Of a DNA stretch of 30,971 bases, positions 16,188 to 24,970 are shown piece by piece. The stretch is from an uncultured Lachnospiraceae bacterium. GTDB taxonomy: Bacteria > Bacillota > Clostridia > Lachnospirales > Lachnospiraceae. The number at the start of each line of letters is the position of its first letter. The stretch's first letter is position 1. A program made the position numbers and the translations under genes. The notes under the pieces were generated by a model that did not search any database, was not told the DNA's origin, and saw nothing but the letters and a program-made list of their open reading frames with translations. The stretch is taken from NCBI GenBank assembly GCA_910579085.1, contig CAJTRU010000040.1:1-30971 (forward strand). Direction: 5' to 3'.

Positions 16188-17006
16188 ATGAGGTGGAACA
16201 TGCAGCTTACAGATAAAGAGTTTTCATGGATTGTGTCATATGTCCATGGGAAATATGGGATAAACCTGTCGCAGAAAAGGATTTTAATCGCAGGAAGGCT
16301 TGAGAATTACCTTTTAAGGAATGGCTATCAGAGTTACAGTGAATATATAGCTAAGGTAGAACATGACCCAAATGGTGAAGAAGCAACTAATATGATTAAT
16401 GTACTGACTACGAACCATACATTTTTTATGAGGGAACCAGTGCATTTTGAATATATGCAGAAGGTGGCGCTTCCCTGGATAAAACAGAGTGCTGCTGCAA
16501 AAAAAGATGCAAGGGTATGGTCTGCGGCAGCGTCAACAGGTGAGGAGCCTTATGTAGTTGCAATGGTTTTGAAAGAATTTTTTGGTATGGACCCTGGATG
16601 GAATACGCAGGTACTTGCAACAGATTTATCAACAAGGGTACTTAAACATGCAATGGAAGGGAAGTACCTTGCAGAACATATAACACCACTGCCTGATAAG
16701 TGGAAGAGAAAGTATTTTACACGTATTTCCAATGAAGAATACCAGGTAAAAGCAGAATTAAGGAAAGAATTAGTGTTCAGGCAGTTTAACCTTATGGATG
16801 AAATAAAGTTTAAGGGGTTATTCCATATAGTTTTTTTAAGGAATGTTATGATATACTTTGATGAAGATACTAAGACAAAGCTTCTGAACAGGATTTATAA
16901 CCATATGGAACAGGGAGGCTTCCTGTTTATTGGAACAACAGAAAGCATAGATAAAGTAGCTACACCTTTTAAATATGTGCAGCCATCAATCTACATGAAA
17001 AGATAA
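16188..17006 (+). CDS. cheR: Chemotaxis protein methyltransferase CheR
   Basis: The 272-residue protein has an N-terminal helical domain (about 1-75) and a SAM-binding domain with the CheR signatures TTNHTFFMREP, VWSAAASTGEEPYVVAMVL, VLATDLSTRVL and FLRNVMIYFD, plus GTTESI near the end. It adds methyl groups to glutamates of chemoreceptors in the cytoplasm. The start is uncertain: ATG 16188 gives MRWNMQL, and ATG 16200 has AGGTGG three bases upstream. Neither has ideal spacing, and the hairpin at 16164-16181 may influence initiation. It leads the block cheR-cheB-cheY-like-cheA. Confidence 0.95.
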   Translation: MRWNMQLTDKEFSWIVSYVHGKYGINLSQKRILIAGRLENYLLRNGYQSYSEYIAKVEHDPNGEEATNMINVLTTNHTFFMREPVHFEYMQKVALPWIKQSAAAKKDARVWSAAASTGEEPYVVAMVLKEFFGMDPGWNTQVLATDLSTRVLKHAMEGKYLAEHITPLPDKWKRKYFTRISNEEYQVKAELRKELVFRQFNLMDEIKFKGLFHIVFLRNVMIYFDEDTKTKLLNRIYNHMEQGGFLFIGTTESIDKVATPFKYVQPSIYMKR

Positions 17007-17132
17007 AACATAACCAGGCAGGTGTCTGCAACCAGCAAATGGATTTGTACAGTTTTTACAGATATTCTGGCAAAGAACTGGACTCCTGTATGGTGGTGCT
17101 AAACTAAATTTAAAGAAGGGATGTAAGATTAT

Positions 17133-18158
17133 ATGAGGCCTATAAGAGTTTTAGTTGTTGATGATTCAGCATTGTTCAGGAATATGCTGTCACAAATACT
17201 GGACAGCGACCCTATGATACATGTAGTGGCAACAGCAGCAGACCCATACCAGGCAAGGGACATGATTATACGCTATGAGCCTGATGTAATGACACTGGAT
17301 GTAGAAATGCCCAGGATGGATGGTATAGCATTTCTTAAGAGGCTGATGCCACAGCATCCTATACCTACAGTTATGATTAGTTCACTTAATTCAGCGGTTT
17401 TTGATGCAATGGCAAATGGTGCGGTTGATTTTGTGGATAAACCGCAGAACCTGAGCAAAGAGAAAATGAGTGCCTGGATAAGAGGGGAACTTATAACAAA
17501 GATTAAGATTGCATCTACAGTAAAGGTAGGCAGGTACAAGGCAGCAGAAGAATTTAAGGTAAATTCTACTGGAAGGCAGTATCCTGATAAAGTAGTTGCA
17601 ATAGGTGCTTCTACTGGAGGTACAGAAGCAATTTTTAGTGTAGTAAGCAAATTTAATGTTGATATACCTGGAACAGTTATAGTACAGCATATGCCGCCAG
17701 GATTTACTAAAATGTATGCTGAAAGGCTTAATAACCAGTGCAGGGTTGCTGTAAAGGAAGCTGAAAATGGTGATATACTTGAGAGGGGTAAAATCCTTCT
17801 TGCAGCAGGTGACAAACATATGCGCCTTGTGAAGTCGGGTAATATATACCGTGTAGAATGTAAAGAGGGCGAAAGGGTGAATGGACACTGTCCTTCAGTT
17901 GATGTATTGTTCCACTCAGTTGCATCTGCTGCAGCAAGCAATGCTGTAGGTGTAATACTTACAGGAATGGGCGGTGATGGTGCGCTTGGGCTTGCTGCAA
18001 TGCGTAAGGCAGGTGCACATACAATAGGGCAGGATGAAAAAAGCTGTGTTGTATATGGCATGCCAAAAGTTGCTTTTGATTTGGGGGCAGTTGAATACCA
18101 GGTACCACTGGAAAATGTTGCAGCAAAGGTGTATAATATACTTAATTCAATACCTTAA
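17133..18158 (+). CDS. cheB: Chemotaxis response regulator methylesterase CheB
   Basis: The 341-residue protein has a receiver domain (1-120) with phospho-acceptor D56 in VMTLDVEMPRMDG and the conserved Lys in DFVDKPQ. The methylesterase/deamidase domain (about 150-341) carries the catalytic triad S160 in GASTGG, H186 in QHMPPGFT and D282 in TGMGGDGA. It removes receptor methyl groups added by CheR and is activated by CheA phosphorylation. GAAGGGA precedes the ATG. The 126-bp spacer after cheR is longer than normal within an operon and holds no gene. Confidence 0.96.
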   Translation: MRPIRVLVVDDSALFRNMLSQILDSDPMIHVVATAADPYQARDMIIRYEPDVMTLDVEMPRMDGIAFLKRLMPQHPIPTVMISSLNSAVFDAMANGAVDFVDKPQNLSKEKMSAWIRGELITKIKIASTVKVGRYKAAEEFKVNSTGRQYPDKVVAIGASTGGTEAIFSVVSKFNVDIPGTVIVQHMPPGFTKMYAERLNNQCRVAVKEAENGDILERGKILLAAGDKHMRLVKSGNIYRVECKEGERVNGHCPSVDVLFHSVASAAASNAVGVILTGMGGDGALGLAAMRKAGAHTIGQDEKSCVVYGMPKVAFDLGAVEYQVPLENVAAKVYNILNSIP

Positions 18159-18182
18159 TATATAAGGAAATTATATTTATAG

Positions 18183-18208
18183 TACCATCTGCTTAATAAA
18201 GCATGGTA
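18183..18208 (+). other. Hairpin upstream of the CheY-like gene
   Basis: TACCAT (18183-18188) pairs with ATGGTA (18203-18208), and after a two-base bulge GCTT (18191-18194) pairs with AAGC (18199-18202), closing a four-base loop. It ends four bases before the GGAGGT site (18213-18218). It may protect an RNA end or tune expression between cheB and the receiver gene. Confidence 0.45.
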
Positions 18209-18222
18209 GAATGGAGGTAATT

Positions 18223-18618
18223 ATGAGAATACTTATCGCAGAGGATGATTTTGCAAGCAGGAAGTTTATGCTGAAATTTTTATCAAAATTCGGTGAGTGT
18301 GATGTAACAGTTGATGGCATGGAAGCAGTAGACGCATATCTTATGGCACTTGATGCAGAGACACCTTATGACCTGGTATGTCTTGACATAATGATGCCGG
18401 CATTTGATGGTTACCAGGCTTTAAAGGCTATAAGGGATATTGAACAGGAGAGGAAAATTCCTGAAGAGGAAAGAGCTAAGATTATTATGACAACAGCATT
18501 AAATGAAAGTGCTAATGTAAATAAGGCATTTGACCTTGGCTGTGTCGGATATGCTGGTAAACCTATAGACCAGGCAAAGTTTGAAAGCGTTTTAAAGAAA
18601 CTGGAACTGATACCATAA
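18223..18618 (+). CDS. Stand-alone CheY-like receiver protein
   Basis: The 131-residue protein is a single receiver domain: acidic pocket EDD (7-9), phospho-acceptor D55 in LVCLDIMMPAFDG, conserved Thr in IIMTTAL and K113 in YAGKPID. GGAGGT 18213-18218 fixes the ATG at 18223. Placed between cheB and cheA it is the likely soluble target of CheA. An acidic insert before strand 4 (DIEQERKIPEEERAK) differs from classical flagellar CheY and is seen in receivers of alternative chemosensory systems, so whether it acts on the flagellar switch is open. Confidence 0.9.
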   Translation: MRILIAEDDFASRKFMLKFLSKFGECDVTVDGMEAVDAYLMALDAETPYDLVCLDIMMPAFDGYQALKAIRDIEQERKIPEEERAKIIMTTALNESANVNKAFDLGCVGYAGKPIDQAKFESVLKKLELIP

Positions 18619-18630
18619 AATTTGTAATTA

Positions 18631-18668
18631 GGACACCTGGGCTGCACAGGACAGAACCCAGGTGCTCC
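18631..18668 (+). other. Strong hairpin in the cheA leader
   Basis: CACCTGGG (18634-18641) is perfectly complementary to CCCAGGTG (18657-18664) with a 15-base loop, and GGA/TCC extends the stem past a one-base bulge. No T-run follows directly; the nearest is TTTT about ten bases on. It lies 13 bases after the receiver gene and 82 bases before cheA, where it may partly terminate or stabilise the message. Confidence 0.5.
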
Positions 18669-18750
18669 ATGTTTTACTTTGCTGCCCTTTTCTACATAAG
18701 AAAATGTTAAAGCATTCTTCATTATAAGGGGCTTAAGAAAGGAGTAAATA

Positions 18751-20916
18751 ATGTCTGACGATTTGATTACAGAAGGTATGCTGGATATGTTCATATTTGA
18801 AACAGAGCAGGGCCTTGAAAATCTTGAAAATATATGCCTGGACAGCAAGGATGCAGGCGCGTTTGATGAAGACAATGTAAATGAAATATTTCGTATAATG
18901 CATACTATAAAAGGTGCTTCTGCTGTTATGATGTACCAGAATATAGCTACACTGGCACATAAGCTGGAGGATGTATTTTACTTTATAAGAGAGAATAATC
19001 CTGAAAACGTGCCTCATGCGGAGCTTGTTGATGATGTGCTGGAAGTATCTGATTTTATAACAAATGAGCTTGAGAAGATTAAAGACGGGCTGGAATCTGA
19101 TGGTGATTCAAAAGAATTAATTGAAAGGCTGACAGTATTCCTTGACAAGATACAGGGAAATGTCCCAAGTGATATAGTTGTGCCTGTACAGGAAAGACCT
19201 TTACAGGAAACACCACATTTTTATATTGCACCTGTTGCATCTGAAGACAGCAGGTTTTACAGCATATTTATTACTTATATGAAAGACCTTGATATGGCAA
19301 ATATAAGGGCATATATGGCTGTAAATTCACTTAAAGGCATTGCTGAGGATATACTTTTTACACCTGCAGATATAATTTCAAATCCTGAAAGTTCCAATGT
19401 TGTACTTGAATTTGGGTTCAGGATTGCTTTGCAGACAACAGAAGGGCCTGACAGGATTATGGAACTTGTTAATTCCAGTGCAGGCATAGAAAATATAGAA
19501 ATCAATGAGTGTACAGCAGAAGAATTCCTTGAATTCTGTGCAGAGGCAGAAGCTCCTATGTCAAGTGCTGGGGAAGTACTTACTGAGCCTATTGAACAGC
19601 CTACAATACTTATAGACAGCCAGAAGCCACAGGCAGTAAAAGAAGAGATGGCAAAAAAGGCAGAGATATCATTAGAAGATAATGGCAAAAAAGAAGAAAA
19701 ACCTGCCCAGAAAGCACCTGTAAAACGTCCTGCTCCAAAGAAAGGTGAGGCACAGAGTTTTATAAGTGTAAATATTAAAAAGATGGATTTGCTTATGGAC
19801 TTAATAGGTGAGCTTGTAATTGCAGAAGCAACTGTATTACAGAACCCAGATTTAAAAGTACCAGGGCTTGACCTCTCTAATTTCCAGAAATCAGCGGCAC
19901 AGTTATCAAAGATTACATCTGAACTCCAGGATGCAATTATGGCAATGCGGATGATGCCGCTTAAGAATACATTCCAGAAGATGAACCGTATTGTATATGA
20001 TACATCTAAGAAACTTGGTAAAGATATCGAGCTTGAAGTAATCGGTGAGGACACCGAAGTTGATAAAAATATTATTGAGCATATATCTGACCCTCTTATG
20101 CACCTTATACGTAATTCAGTTGACCACGGTATTGAAAGCAATGAGGAGCGCGCCGAAGCAGGCAAGATTGAAAAGGGAAGGATTGTGCTTGAAGCTAAGA
20201 ACGAAGGAGGACAGGTATGGATATCTGTTTCTGATAACGGACATGGCTTAAACAGAGAAAGCATACTTGCCAAAGCAAGGACGAACGGGCTTCTTGGCAA
20301 CCGTTCTGAGAAGGAGCTTACAGATAAAGAAGTATTTAATTTTATTACACTTCCAGGATTTTCTACTAAAAAGCAGGTTACAGAGTATTCAGGGCGTGGC
20401 GTAGGAATGGATGTTGTTGTAAAGAATATACAGGATGTAGGTGGTATGCTGGATATAGAGAGTGTACAGGGTGAAGGCTCAACAATGACTATGAAAATCC
20501 CTCTTACACTTGCTATAATTGACGGAATAATATTCTCAGTAGCAGACACAAACTTTGTGTCTCCTACAAACAGTGTATCCGAATTTATCAGGCTTTCAAG
20601 CGACAAGCTTATAGTTGAGCCAGATGGTGAAGAGTATGTAATGATACGTGAAGAGTATTATCCTCTTATCAGGCTGAACAAGTTCTACCACCTTAACGGG
20701 GCTGTTGACAATATAGAAGATGGCATTGTAGTAGTGCTTACACATGAAGACAGGAACTTTGCAGTATTTGCAGATAAACTTGTAGGGGAACAGGAAATAG
20801 TTGTTAAGCCTATTCCTTCATATATTAAGAAAGTAAACGGGTTATCAGGATGTACACAGCTTGGTGACGGAAGCATAAGCCTTATTATAGATGCTGGTGC
20901 ACTTGCAAGGGCATAA
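18751..20916 (+). CDS. cheA: Chemotaxis histidine kinase CheA
   Basis: The 721-residue protein contains P1 (1-135) with the phosphorylated H51 in RIMHTIKGAS; a P2-like receiver-binding domain (about 160-275); a charged linker (KKAEISLEDNGKKEEKP); P3 dimerisation (about 335-400); P4 kinase core with N-box HLIRNSVDHGIE (about 450), G1 SVSDNGHGL (about 491) and G2 SGRGVGMDVV (about 548); and P5, the CheW-like receptor-coupling domain (about 585-721). It phosphorylates CheB and the receiver protein encoded upstream. AAGGAG sits before the ATG. A terminator-like hairpin follows directly, closing the che block. No cheW, cheC, cheD or receptor gene is in the window. Confidence 0.96.
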   Translation: MSDDLITEGMLDMFIFETEQGLENLENICLDSKDAGAFDEDNVNEIFRIMHTIKGASAVMMYQNIATLAHKLEDVFYFIRENNPENVPHAELVDDVLEVSDFITNELEKIKDGLESDGDSKELIERLTVFLDKIQGNVPSDIVVPVQERPLQETPHFYIAPVASEDSRFYSIFITYMKDLDMANIRAYMAVNSLKGIAEDILFTPADIISNPESSNVVLEFGFRIALQTTEGPDRIMELVNSSAGIENIEINECTAEEFLEFCAEAEAPMSSAGEVLTEPIEQPTILIDSQKPQAVKEEMAKKAEISLEDNGKKEEKPAQKAPVKRPAPKKGEAQSFISVNIKKMDLLMDLIGELVIAEATVLQNPDLKVPGLDLSNFQKSAAQLSKITSELQDAIMAMRMMPLKNTFQKMNRIVYDTSKKLGKDIELEVIGEDTEVDKNIIEHISDPLMHLIRNSVDHGIESNEERAEAGKIEKGRIVLEAKNEGGQVWISVSDNGHGLNRESILAKARTNGLLGNRSEKELTDKEVFNFITLPGFSTKKQVTEYSGRGVGMDVVVKNIQDVGGMLDIESVQGEGSTMTMKIPLTLAIIDGIIFSVADTNFVSPTNSVSEFIRLSSDKLIVEPDGEEYVMIREEYYPLIRLNKFYHLNGAVDNIEDGIVVVLTHEDRNFAVFADKLVGEQEIVVKPIPSYIKKVNGLSGCTQLGDGSISLIIDAGALARA

Positions 20917-20934
20917 GAATATAAAGTAAAAAAG

Positions 20935-20977
20935 TACCATCGTAAAAAGTCCGCTACAGGTTCTTTTTACGATGGTA
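20935..20977. terminator. Terminator-like hairpin after cheA
   Basis: TACCATCGTAAAAAG (20935-20949) is perfectly complementary to CTTTTTACGATGGTA (20963-20977), giving a 15-bp stem and 13-base loop 18 bases after the cheA stop. The tail (TTATTATAG) is AT-rich but not a pure T-run. Confidence 0.7.
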
Positions 20978-21072
20978 TTATTATAGAATTATAATATAAA
21001 GAAAATGCAGGCTGTTATATTATTTATTAGAACAGCTTATCTGCATACAATCAGCAGTGAAAGGAAAGATAT

Positions 21073-21996
21073 ATGTTTTCAGGACAGGAACTTGGTGGGA
21101 TTGTACAACAGATTACACAGAATTATAAAAATGAAGAACTTTTTTATATTAAAAATGGGTGCTGTATGCCTGGCAGGGACTGTATAATACATATAATATT
21201 AAGGCTCCGCCAGATTATGTTTCCAGGGTATTTTGATGATGAATACCTTGGCAGGACTGTACCAGAGTATTTTGTAGGGCATAATATATTAAAACTCTAT
21301 GATGACCTTTTGTGCCAGCTTAAATCAGCATTTATACAGGTGTCACAAGATGATGTAAAAGAAGAAGATATTTCAAAAGAATGTGAAGAAATATGCACAA
21401 AGTTTTTTGCGTCACTTGGTGATATACAAAATATGCTTTTAAAAGATGTTGAAGCGGCATATAATGGGGACCCGGCAGCAAAGACAAAACAGGAAATAAT
21501 CTTCTGTTATCCGGGGCTTCTTGCGGTATTTGTATACAGGATTGCACATGAACTTTATAAAATGAATGTCCCTCTTATACCACGTATTATGTCAGAGTAT
21601 GCACACAGCCATACGGGAATAGATATAAACCCTGGTGCAGAAATAGGGGAGTATTTCTTTATAGACCACGGTACAGGCGTAGTAATAGGTGAAACTACAA
21701 TAATAGGCAACAATGTAAAAGTTTACCAGGGAGTAACACTTGGAGCACTTTCAACAAGAAGCGGCCAGCTTCTGCGTGATATAAAAAGACATCCAACTAT
21801 AGAAGATAATGTAACAATTTACTCAAGCGCTTCAATACTTGGTGGTGAAACAGTAATAGGCAAAGGGTCAGTAATAGGAGGCAATGCATTTATAACAGAG
21901 TCAGTACCTCCAGGAACAAGGGTAAGTGTAAAAAATCCTGAATTAAAATTTACAGAAAAGACAGCAAGCCTGTCCATAAATGAATTGTTTGACTAA
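21073..21996 (+). CDS. cysE: Serine O-acetyltransferase (EpsC/CysE-type)
   Basis: The 307-residue enzyme transfers acetyl from acetyl-CoA to L-serine, the first committed step to cysteine. An N-terminal helical region (1-185) is followed by left-handed beta-helix hexapeptide repeats: GIDINPGAEIGEYFFIDHG, VVIGETTIIGNNVKVYQGV, NVTIYSSASILGGETVIG. The active-site pair is visible as H199 in IDHGTG and H240 in KRHPTIED. The length of about 305 with the insert LSTRSGQLLRD fits the longer EpsC-like serine acetyltransferases rather than E. coli CysE. It has its own ribosome site (GAAAGGAAAG) and follows the cheA terminator, so it is probably independent of the che genes. No cysK lies next to it. Confidence 0.92.
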   Translation: MFSGQELGGIVQQITQNYKNEELFYIKNGCCMPGRDCIIHIILRLRQIMFPGYFDDEYLGRTVPEYFVGHNILKLYDDLLCQLKSAFIQVSQDDVKEEDISKECEEICTKFFASLGDIQNMLLKDVEAAYNGDPAAKTKQEIIFCYPGLLAVFVYRIAHELYKMNVPLIPRIMSEYAHSHTGIDINPGAEIGEYFFIDHGTGVVIGETTIIGNNVKVYQGVTLGALSTRSGQLLRDIKRHPTIEDNVTIYSSASILGGETVIGKGSVIGGNAFITESVPPGTRVSVKNPELKFTEKTASLSINELFD

Positions 21997-22128
21997 ATTT
22001 TCCAGGCATTTAGTCTGACTGTATTTGTGTACCAGCATATAAGTGCATTAAATTGTGGGATATATGGAGGTTTTAAACCATAAGCGGGAAGATATTGTAT
22101 AAAGATAGTACAGAAACGGGGATAAATA

Positions 22129-22809
22129 ATGAAATATGATTGTCTTGTTGTAGACGATGAGGAAATGCTTGCAGACAGTACAGCCCAGTATTTTAATTTA
22201 TTCGGGGTGAAAACGGCAGTAGTACACAGCGCAGCAGGATGCAGGGATTTTTTTAAGCAGGATACGGCGTGCCTTGTCCTGCTTGATATAAATCTTGGTG
22301 GCAGCAGTGGCTTTGAATTATGCAAAGAACTCAGGGAAAAAACGGATATACCTATTTTATTTATTTCTGCAAGGACAAGTGATGATGATAAAATTGCTGC
22401 ATTTAGCATAGGCGGTGATGACTATGTGCAGAAACCATATTCACTTAGCGTACTGCTTGCAAAAGTAAAAGTGGTACTTAAGCGTTATGGCAAAAACAGC
22501 AGTAAAGAATATTCTGATGGCAGGCTTCTTGTAGATTTTGATGCAATGCAGGTATTTATCAATAATGAACCAGTAAAACTTACACAGCTTGAATTTAAGC
22601 TGTTATCTTACTTAATCCAGAATGAAAACAGGGTAATATCCAAACAGGAACTTTTTGAGAACGTCTGGGAGGATAAGTTTACAGGTGATGGGACATTAAA
22701 TGTGCATATACGCAAAATACGTGAAGCAGTTGAGCGCGACCCAGGCAGCCCTGAATATATTATTACTGTATGGGGTGGCGGCTATAAGTTTAGTGGAGGC
22801 AGACAATGA
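22129..22809 (+). CDS. OmpR/PhoB-family response regulator
   Basis: The 226-residue protein has a receiver domain (1-115) with acidic VVDDEE, phospho-acceptor D53 in LVLLDINLGG and K in YVQKPYS, then a winged-helix DNA-binding domain (about 130-225) with LTQLEFKLLSYLIQNENRV, NVHIRKIREAVE and VWGGGYKF. Such proteins bind direct repeats spaced 10-11 bp apart. The stop overlaps the kinase start by four bases (ATGA). A phased array of TAAGGAT-like repeats before the ABC transporter genes (24100-24148) is the likely target. Confidence 0.94.
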   Translation: MKYDCLVVDDEEMLADSTAQYFNLFGVKTAVVHSAAGCRDFFKQDTACLVLLDINLGGSSGFELCKELREKTDIPILFISARTSDDDKIAAFSIGGDDYVQKPYSLSVLLAKVKVVLKRYGKNSSKEYSDGRLLVDFDAMQVFINNEPVKLTQLEFKLLSYLIQNENRVISKQELFENVWEDKFTGDGTLNVHIRKIREAVERDPGSPEYIITVWGGGYKFSGGRQ

Positions 22810-24083
22810 AAAACCGTTTATTTATATCCAGCATGGTATTTGTATTTATTACAGAAATTGCCATGCTGGTTATTTTTGCCATGCAAAAGATAGAAAACCG
22901 GCAGGACGCTGTTGCTGTAAATGAAGTTGTACATTTAGTACAGGAAAACTGGAATATAATAAGCAGCTATAATGACAGGACAGGTCTTGGATATGTTGTA
23001 CTAGACAGTAAAGGAGAGGTTTTATACAAGAGCAGGGATGGAATAAGTGAAACTATAAACCAGGCAGTATTACACAAGGATACAATTCTTGATATATGTA
23101 CAGACGGAAAAACTACAGGCAAAATAATTATTTATAATGAAAGTGCACAAGAAATACAGGGTTGGAAACAGAAAGCAGTTATTATAATTATATCTGCTAT
23201 AACTGTACAGTTTATTCTTTGTGCACTATATTTTATTTATATTAAAAAAACGGTAATATACCCATTTAACAGGCTTAAAGACTTTGCCAGACACATTGCA
23301 GGCGGCAATCTTGATATCCCGCTGGAAATGGACAGGCAAAATCTTTTTGGCGCATTTACAGAAAGTTTTGATATTATGCGTTCAGAATTAAAAAGAGCAC
23401 AACTGGCAGAAGCAGAGGCAAATGCAAGTAAAAAAGAACTGGTAGCAAAGCTTTCCCATGATATTAAAACCCCAGTTGCAAGCATTAAAGCAGTTTCAGA
23501 ACTGGGTGCTGCACTGGCAGACGGTGGCAAGGACAAGGAAAATTATATAAAAATTATTAATAAAGCCGGGCAGATAGATGCGCTTGTAACTAACCTGTTT
23601 ACAGCAACACTGGATGAGCTGAAACAGCTTAGTGTAGTACCATCTGTTATAGAAAGCAGGGAACTAGAGGAAATGCTGCATGGTTCTGACTACTTTGGTT
23701 ATGCTTCCATACCTGGGATACCAGACTGCCTGCTGCATGTGGACAGGCTGCGGCTGCAACAGGTATTTGACAATATATTTGCCAATTCATATAAATATGC
23801 AGGCACAAAAATAGATGTGGATTTTTTAAGTGACAGTAAAAACCTTAAAATAATTATAGAAGATTACGGCGGAGGAATAAAAGAAGATGAACTGCCATTT
23901 ATAAAAGAGAAATTCAGGCGGGGAGACAATACAGAAGGCATTGACGGGGCTGGTCTTGGGCTTTTTATTTCAGACTATTTCATGAAAGAGATGGGCGGGG
24001 AGCTTGTAATAGAAAACGGGAAAAACGGGCTGAAAGTTACTGCCAGCATTTTATTAAGCAGGAACAGTAATTATGGCAGGTAA
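22806..24083 (+). CDS. Membrane sensor histidine kinase
   Basis: The 425-residue protein has membrane segment 1 (about 4-26), an extracellular sensor of roughly 100 residues (27-125), membrane segment 2 (about 127-148), a HAMP-like linker, HisKA with KLSHDIKTPVASIKA (H218), and an HATPase domain with N-box FDNIFANSYKY, G1 EDYGGGI, and G2 GAGLGLFISDYF. It phosphorylates the OmpR-type regulator that overlaps it by four bases. Unlike BceS-type kinases that sense via their transporter and lack an extracellular loop, this one has a sizeable external domain. The signal is unknown; antimicrobial peptides or envelope stress are guesses based on the transporter downstream. Confidence 0.93.
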   Translation: MKNRLFISSMVFVFITEIAMLVIFAMQKIENRQDAVAVNEVVHLVQENWNIISSYNDRTGLGYVVLDSKGEVLYKSRDGISETINQAVLHKDTILDICTDGKTTGKIIIYNESAQEIQGWKQKAVIIIISAITVQFILCALYFIYIKKTVIYPFNRLKDFARHIAGGNLDIPLEMDRQNLFGAFTESFDIMRSELKRAQLAEAEANASKKELVAKLSHDIKTPVASIKAVSELGAALADGGKDKENYIKIINKAGQIDALVTNLFTATLDELKQLSVVPSVIESRELEEMLHGSDYFGYASIPGIPDCLLHVDRLRLQQVFDNIFANSYKYAGTKIDVDFLSDSKNLKIIIEDYGGGIKEDELPFIKEKFRRGDNTEGIDGAGLGLFISDYFMKEMGGELVIENGKNGLKVTASILLSRNSNYGR

Positions 24084-24099
24084 AGACAGAAAGAAACTG

Positions 24100-24148
24100 T
24101 AAGGATATTTAAGGATTATTTAAGGATTGCCTAAAGACATTTAAGGAC
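24100..24148 (+). promoter_or_regulatory. Helically phased TAAGGAT repeat array (regulator binding sites)
   Basis: Five related heptamers begin at 24100, 24110, 24121, 24132 and 24142: TAAGGAT, TAAGGAT, TAAGGAT, TAAAGAC, TAAGGAC. The steps are 10, 11, 11 and 10 bp, one DNA turn each, so all would face the same side. OmpR-family regulators bind such direct repeats as tandem dimers. The array lies between the kinase stop and the ABC ATPase start and runs over the proposed -35 element, so the adjacent regulator probably activates this operon. Confidence 0.65.
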
Positions 24149-24162
24149 TGGAAAACTAGAAT
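24134..24162 (+). promoter_or_regulatory. Candidate promoter of the ABC transporter operon
   Basis: AAGACA (24134-24139) and TAGAAT (24157-24162) are 17 bp apart and lie about 50 bp before the ATG at 24211. Both elements are weak, as expected for a promoter that depends on an activator. The -35 falls within the TAAGGAT-like repeat array. Confidence 0.5.
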
Positions 24163-24210
24163 AGAAGTTACAGAAGCCAATAAAATAAATTCTAACAAGG
24201 GGGTTTTCTT

Positions 24211-24969
24211 ATGGAGAAAATACTTTTAAAAACTGATAAATTAAGCAAGTCGTTTTCCAGTGGAGGAACTTTACAGCATGTCCTTAAAAATATAGATTTA
24301 GAACTGTATAAGGGAAGTTTTACTGTAATAATGGGTGCAAGCGGGGCGGGAAAATCTACTCTTATGTATGCGCTTTCTGGAATGGATAAACCATCTCTTG
24401 GTACAATTACATTTGGAGACAAAGTTATATCTGGATTAACGCCTGACCAGCTTGCCATATTCAGGCGCCGGCACTGTGGTTTTGTATTCCAGCAGATTTA
24501 CATGCTTGAAAGCATGAGCATAATGGACAATGTACTTTCAGCAGCATTTCTTGTTAATAAAGATAAAAAGGCAATTATAAAGCGTGCAAAGGAACTGTTC
24601 CAGGCTGTAAGCATACCAGAGGAGACACAGAAGAAATTCCCGGCACAGATTTCAGGAGGTGAAGCACAGCGTGCTGGAATTGTCCGGGCATTAATTAATT
24701 CACCAGAAATACTGTTTGCTGATGAACCTACAGGAGCACTTAATTCAAAGACGGGTCTTGATGTACTTGATACCCTTACTAAATTTAATGGACAGGGACA
24801 GAGCGTAGTTATGGTTACACATGATATACGTTCTGCCAGGCGTGGAGACCGTATTTTATATCTAAAAGATGGAATGATTTTAGGGGAGTGCCTGCTTGGA
24901 AAGTATAAACATGGAGATGAGGAACGCCATAGAAAGCTCTCTGCTTTTCTTAAGGAAATGGGGTGGTAA
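24211..24969 (+). CDS. ABC transporter ATP-binding protein (MacB/BceA type)
   Basis: The 252-residue protein has Walker A GASGAGKST (42-50), Q-loop FVFQQIYMLESMSIMDNV, signature SGGEAQRAGIVRAL, Walker B ILFADEPTGAL and H-loop VTHD. The Q-loop region and the ADEPTGALNS sequence are typical of the MacB/LolD/BceA class, which works with FtsX-like permeases on peptides or lipids at the membrane rather than as a classical importer. AAGGGGG precedes the ATG. The permease starts one base after its stop. A C-terminal extension (KYKHGDEERHRKLSAFLKEM) is slightly longer than usual. Confidence 0.94.
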   Translation: MEKILLKTDKLSKSFSSGGTLQHVLKNIDLELYKGSFTVIMGASGAGKSTLMYALSGMDKPSLGTITFGDKVISGLTPDQLAIFRRRHCGFVFQQIYMLESMSIMDNVLSAAFLVNKDKKAIIKRAKELFQAVSIPEETQKKFPAQISGGEAQRAGIVRALINSPEILFADEPTGALNSKTGLDVLDTLTKFNGQGQSVVMVTHDIRSARRGDRILYLKDGMILGECLLGKYKHGDEERHRKLSAFLKEMGW

Positions 24970-24970
24970 T

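Noticed and set aside
17273..18061. Long minus-strand ORFs opposite cheB and cheA (including 19275-20606)
   Set aside because: They lie wholly antisense to well-supported genes, lack ribosome sites and have composition typical of reversed coding sequence.
24896..24970. Upstream in-frame start for the ABC permease
   Set aside because: It would lie inside the ATPase gene; ATG 24971 has a proper ribosome site and gives the normal membrane-helix start.
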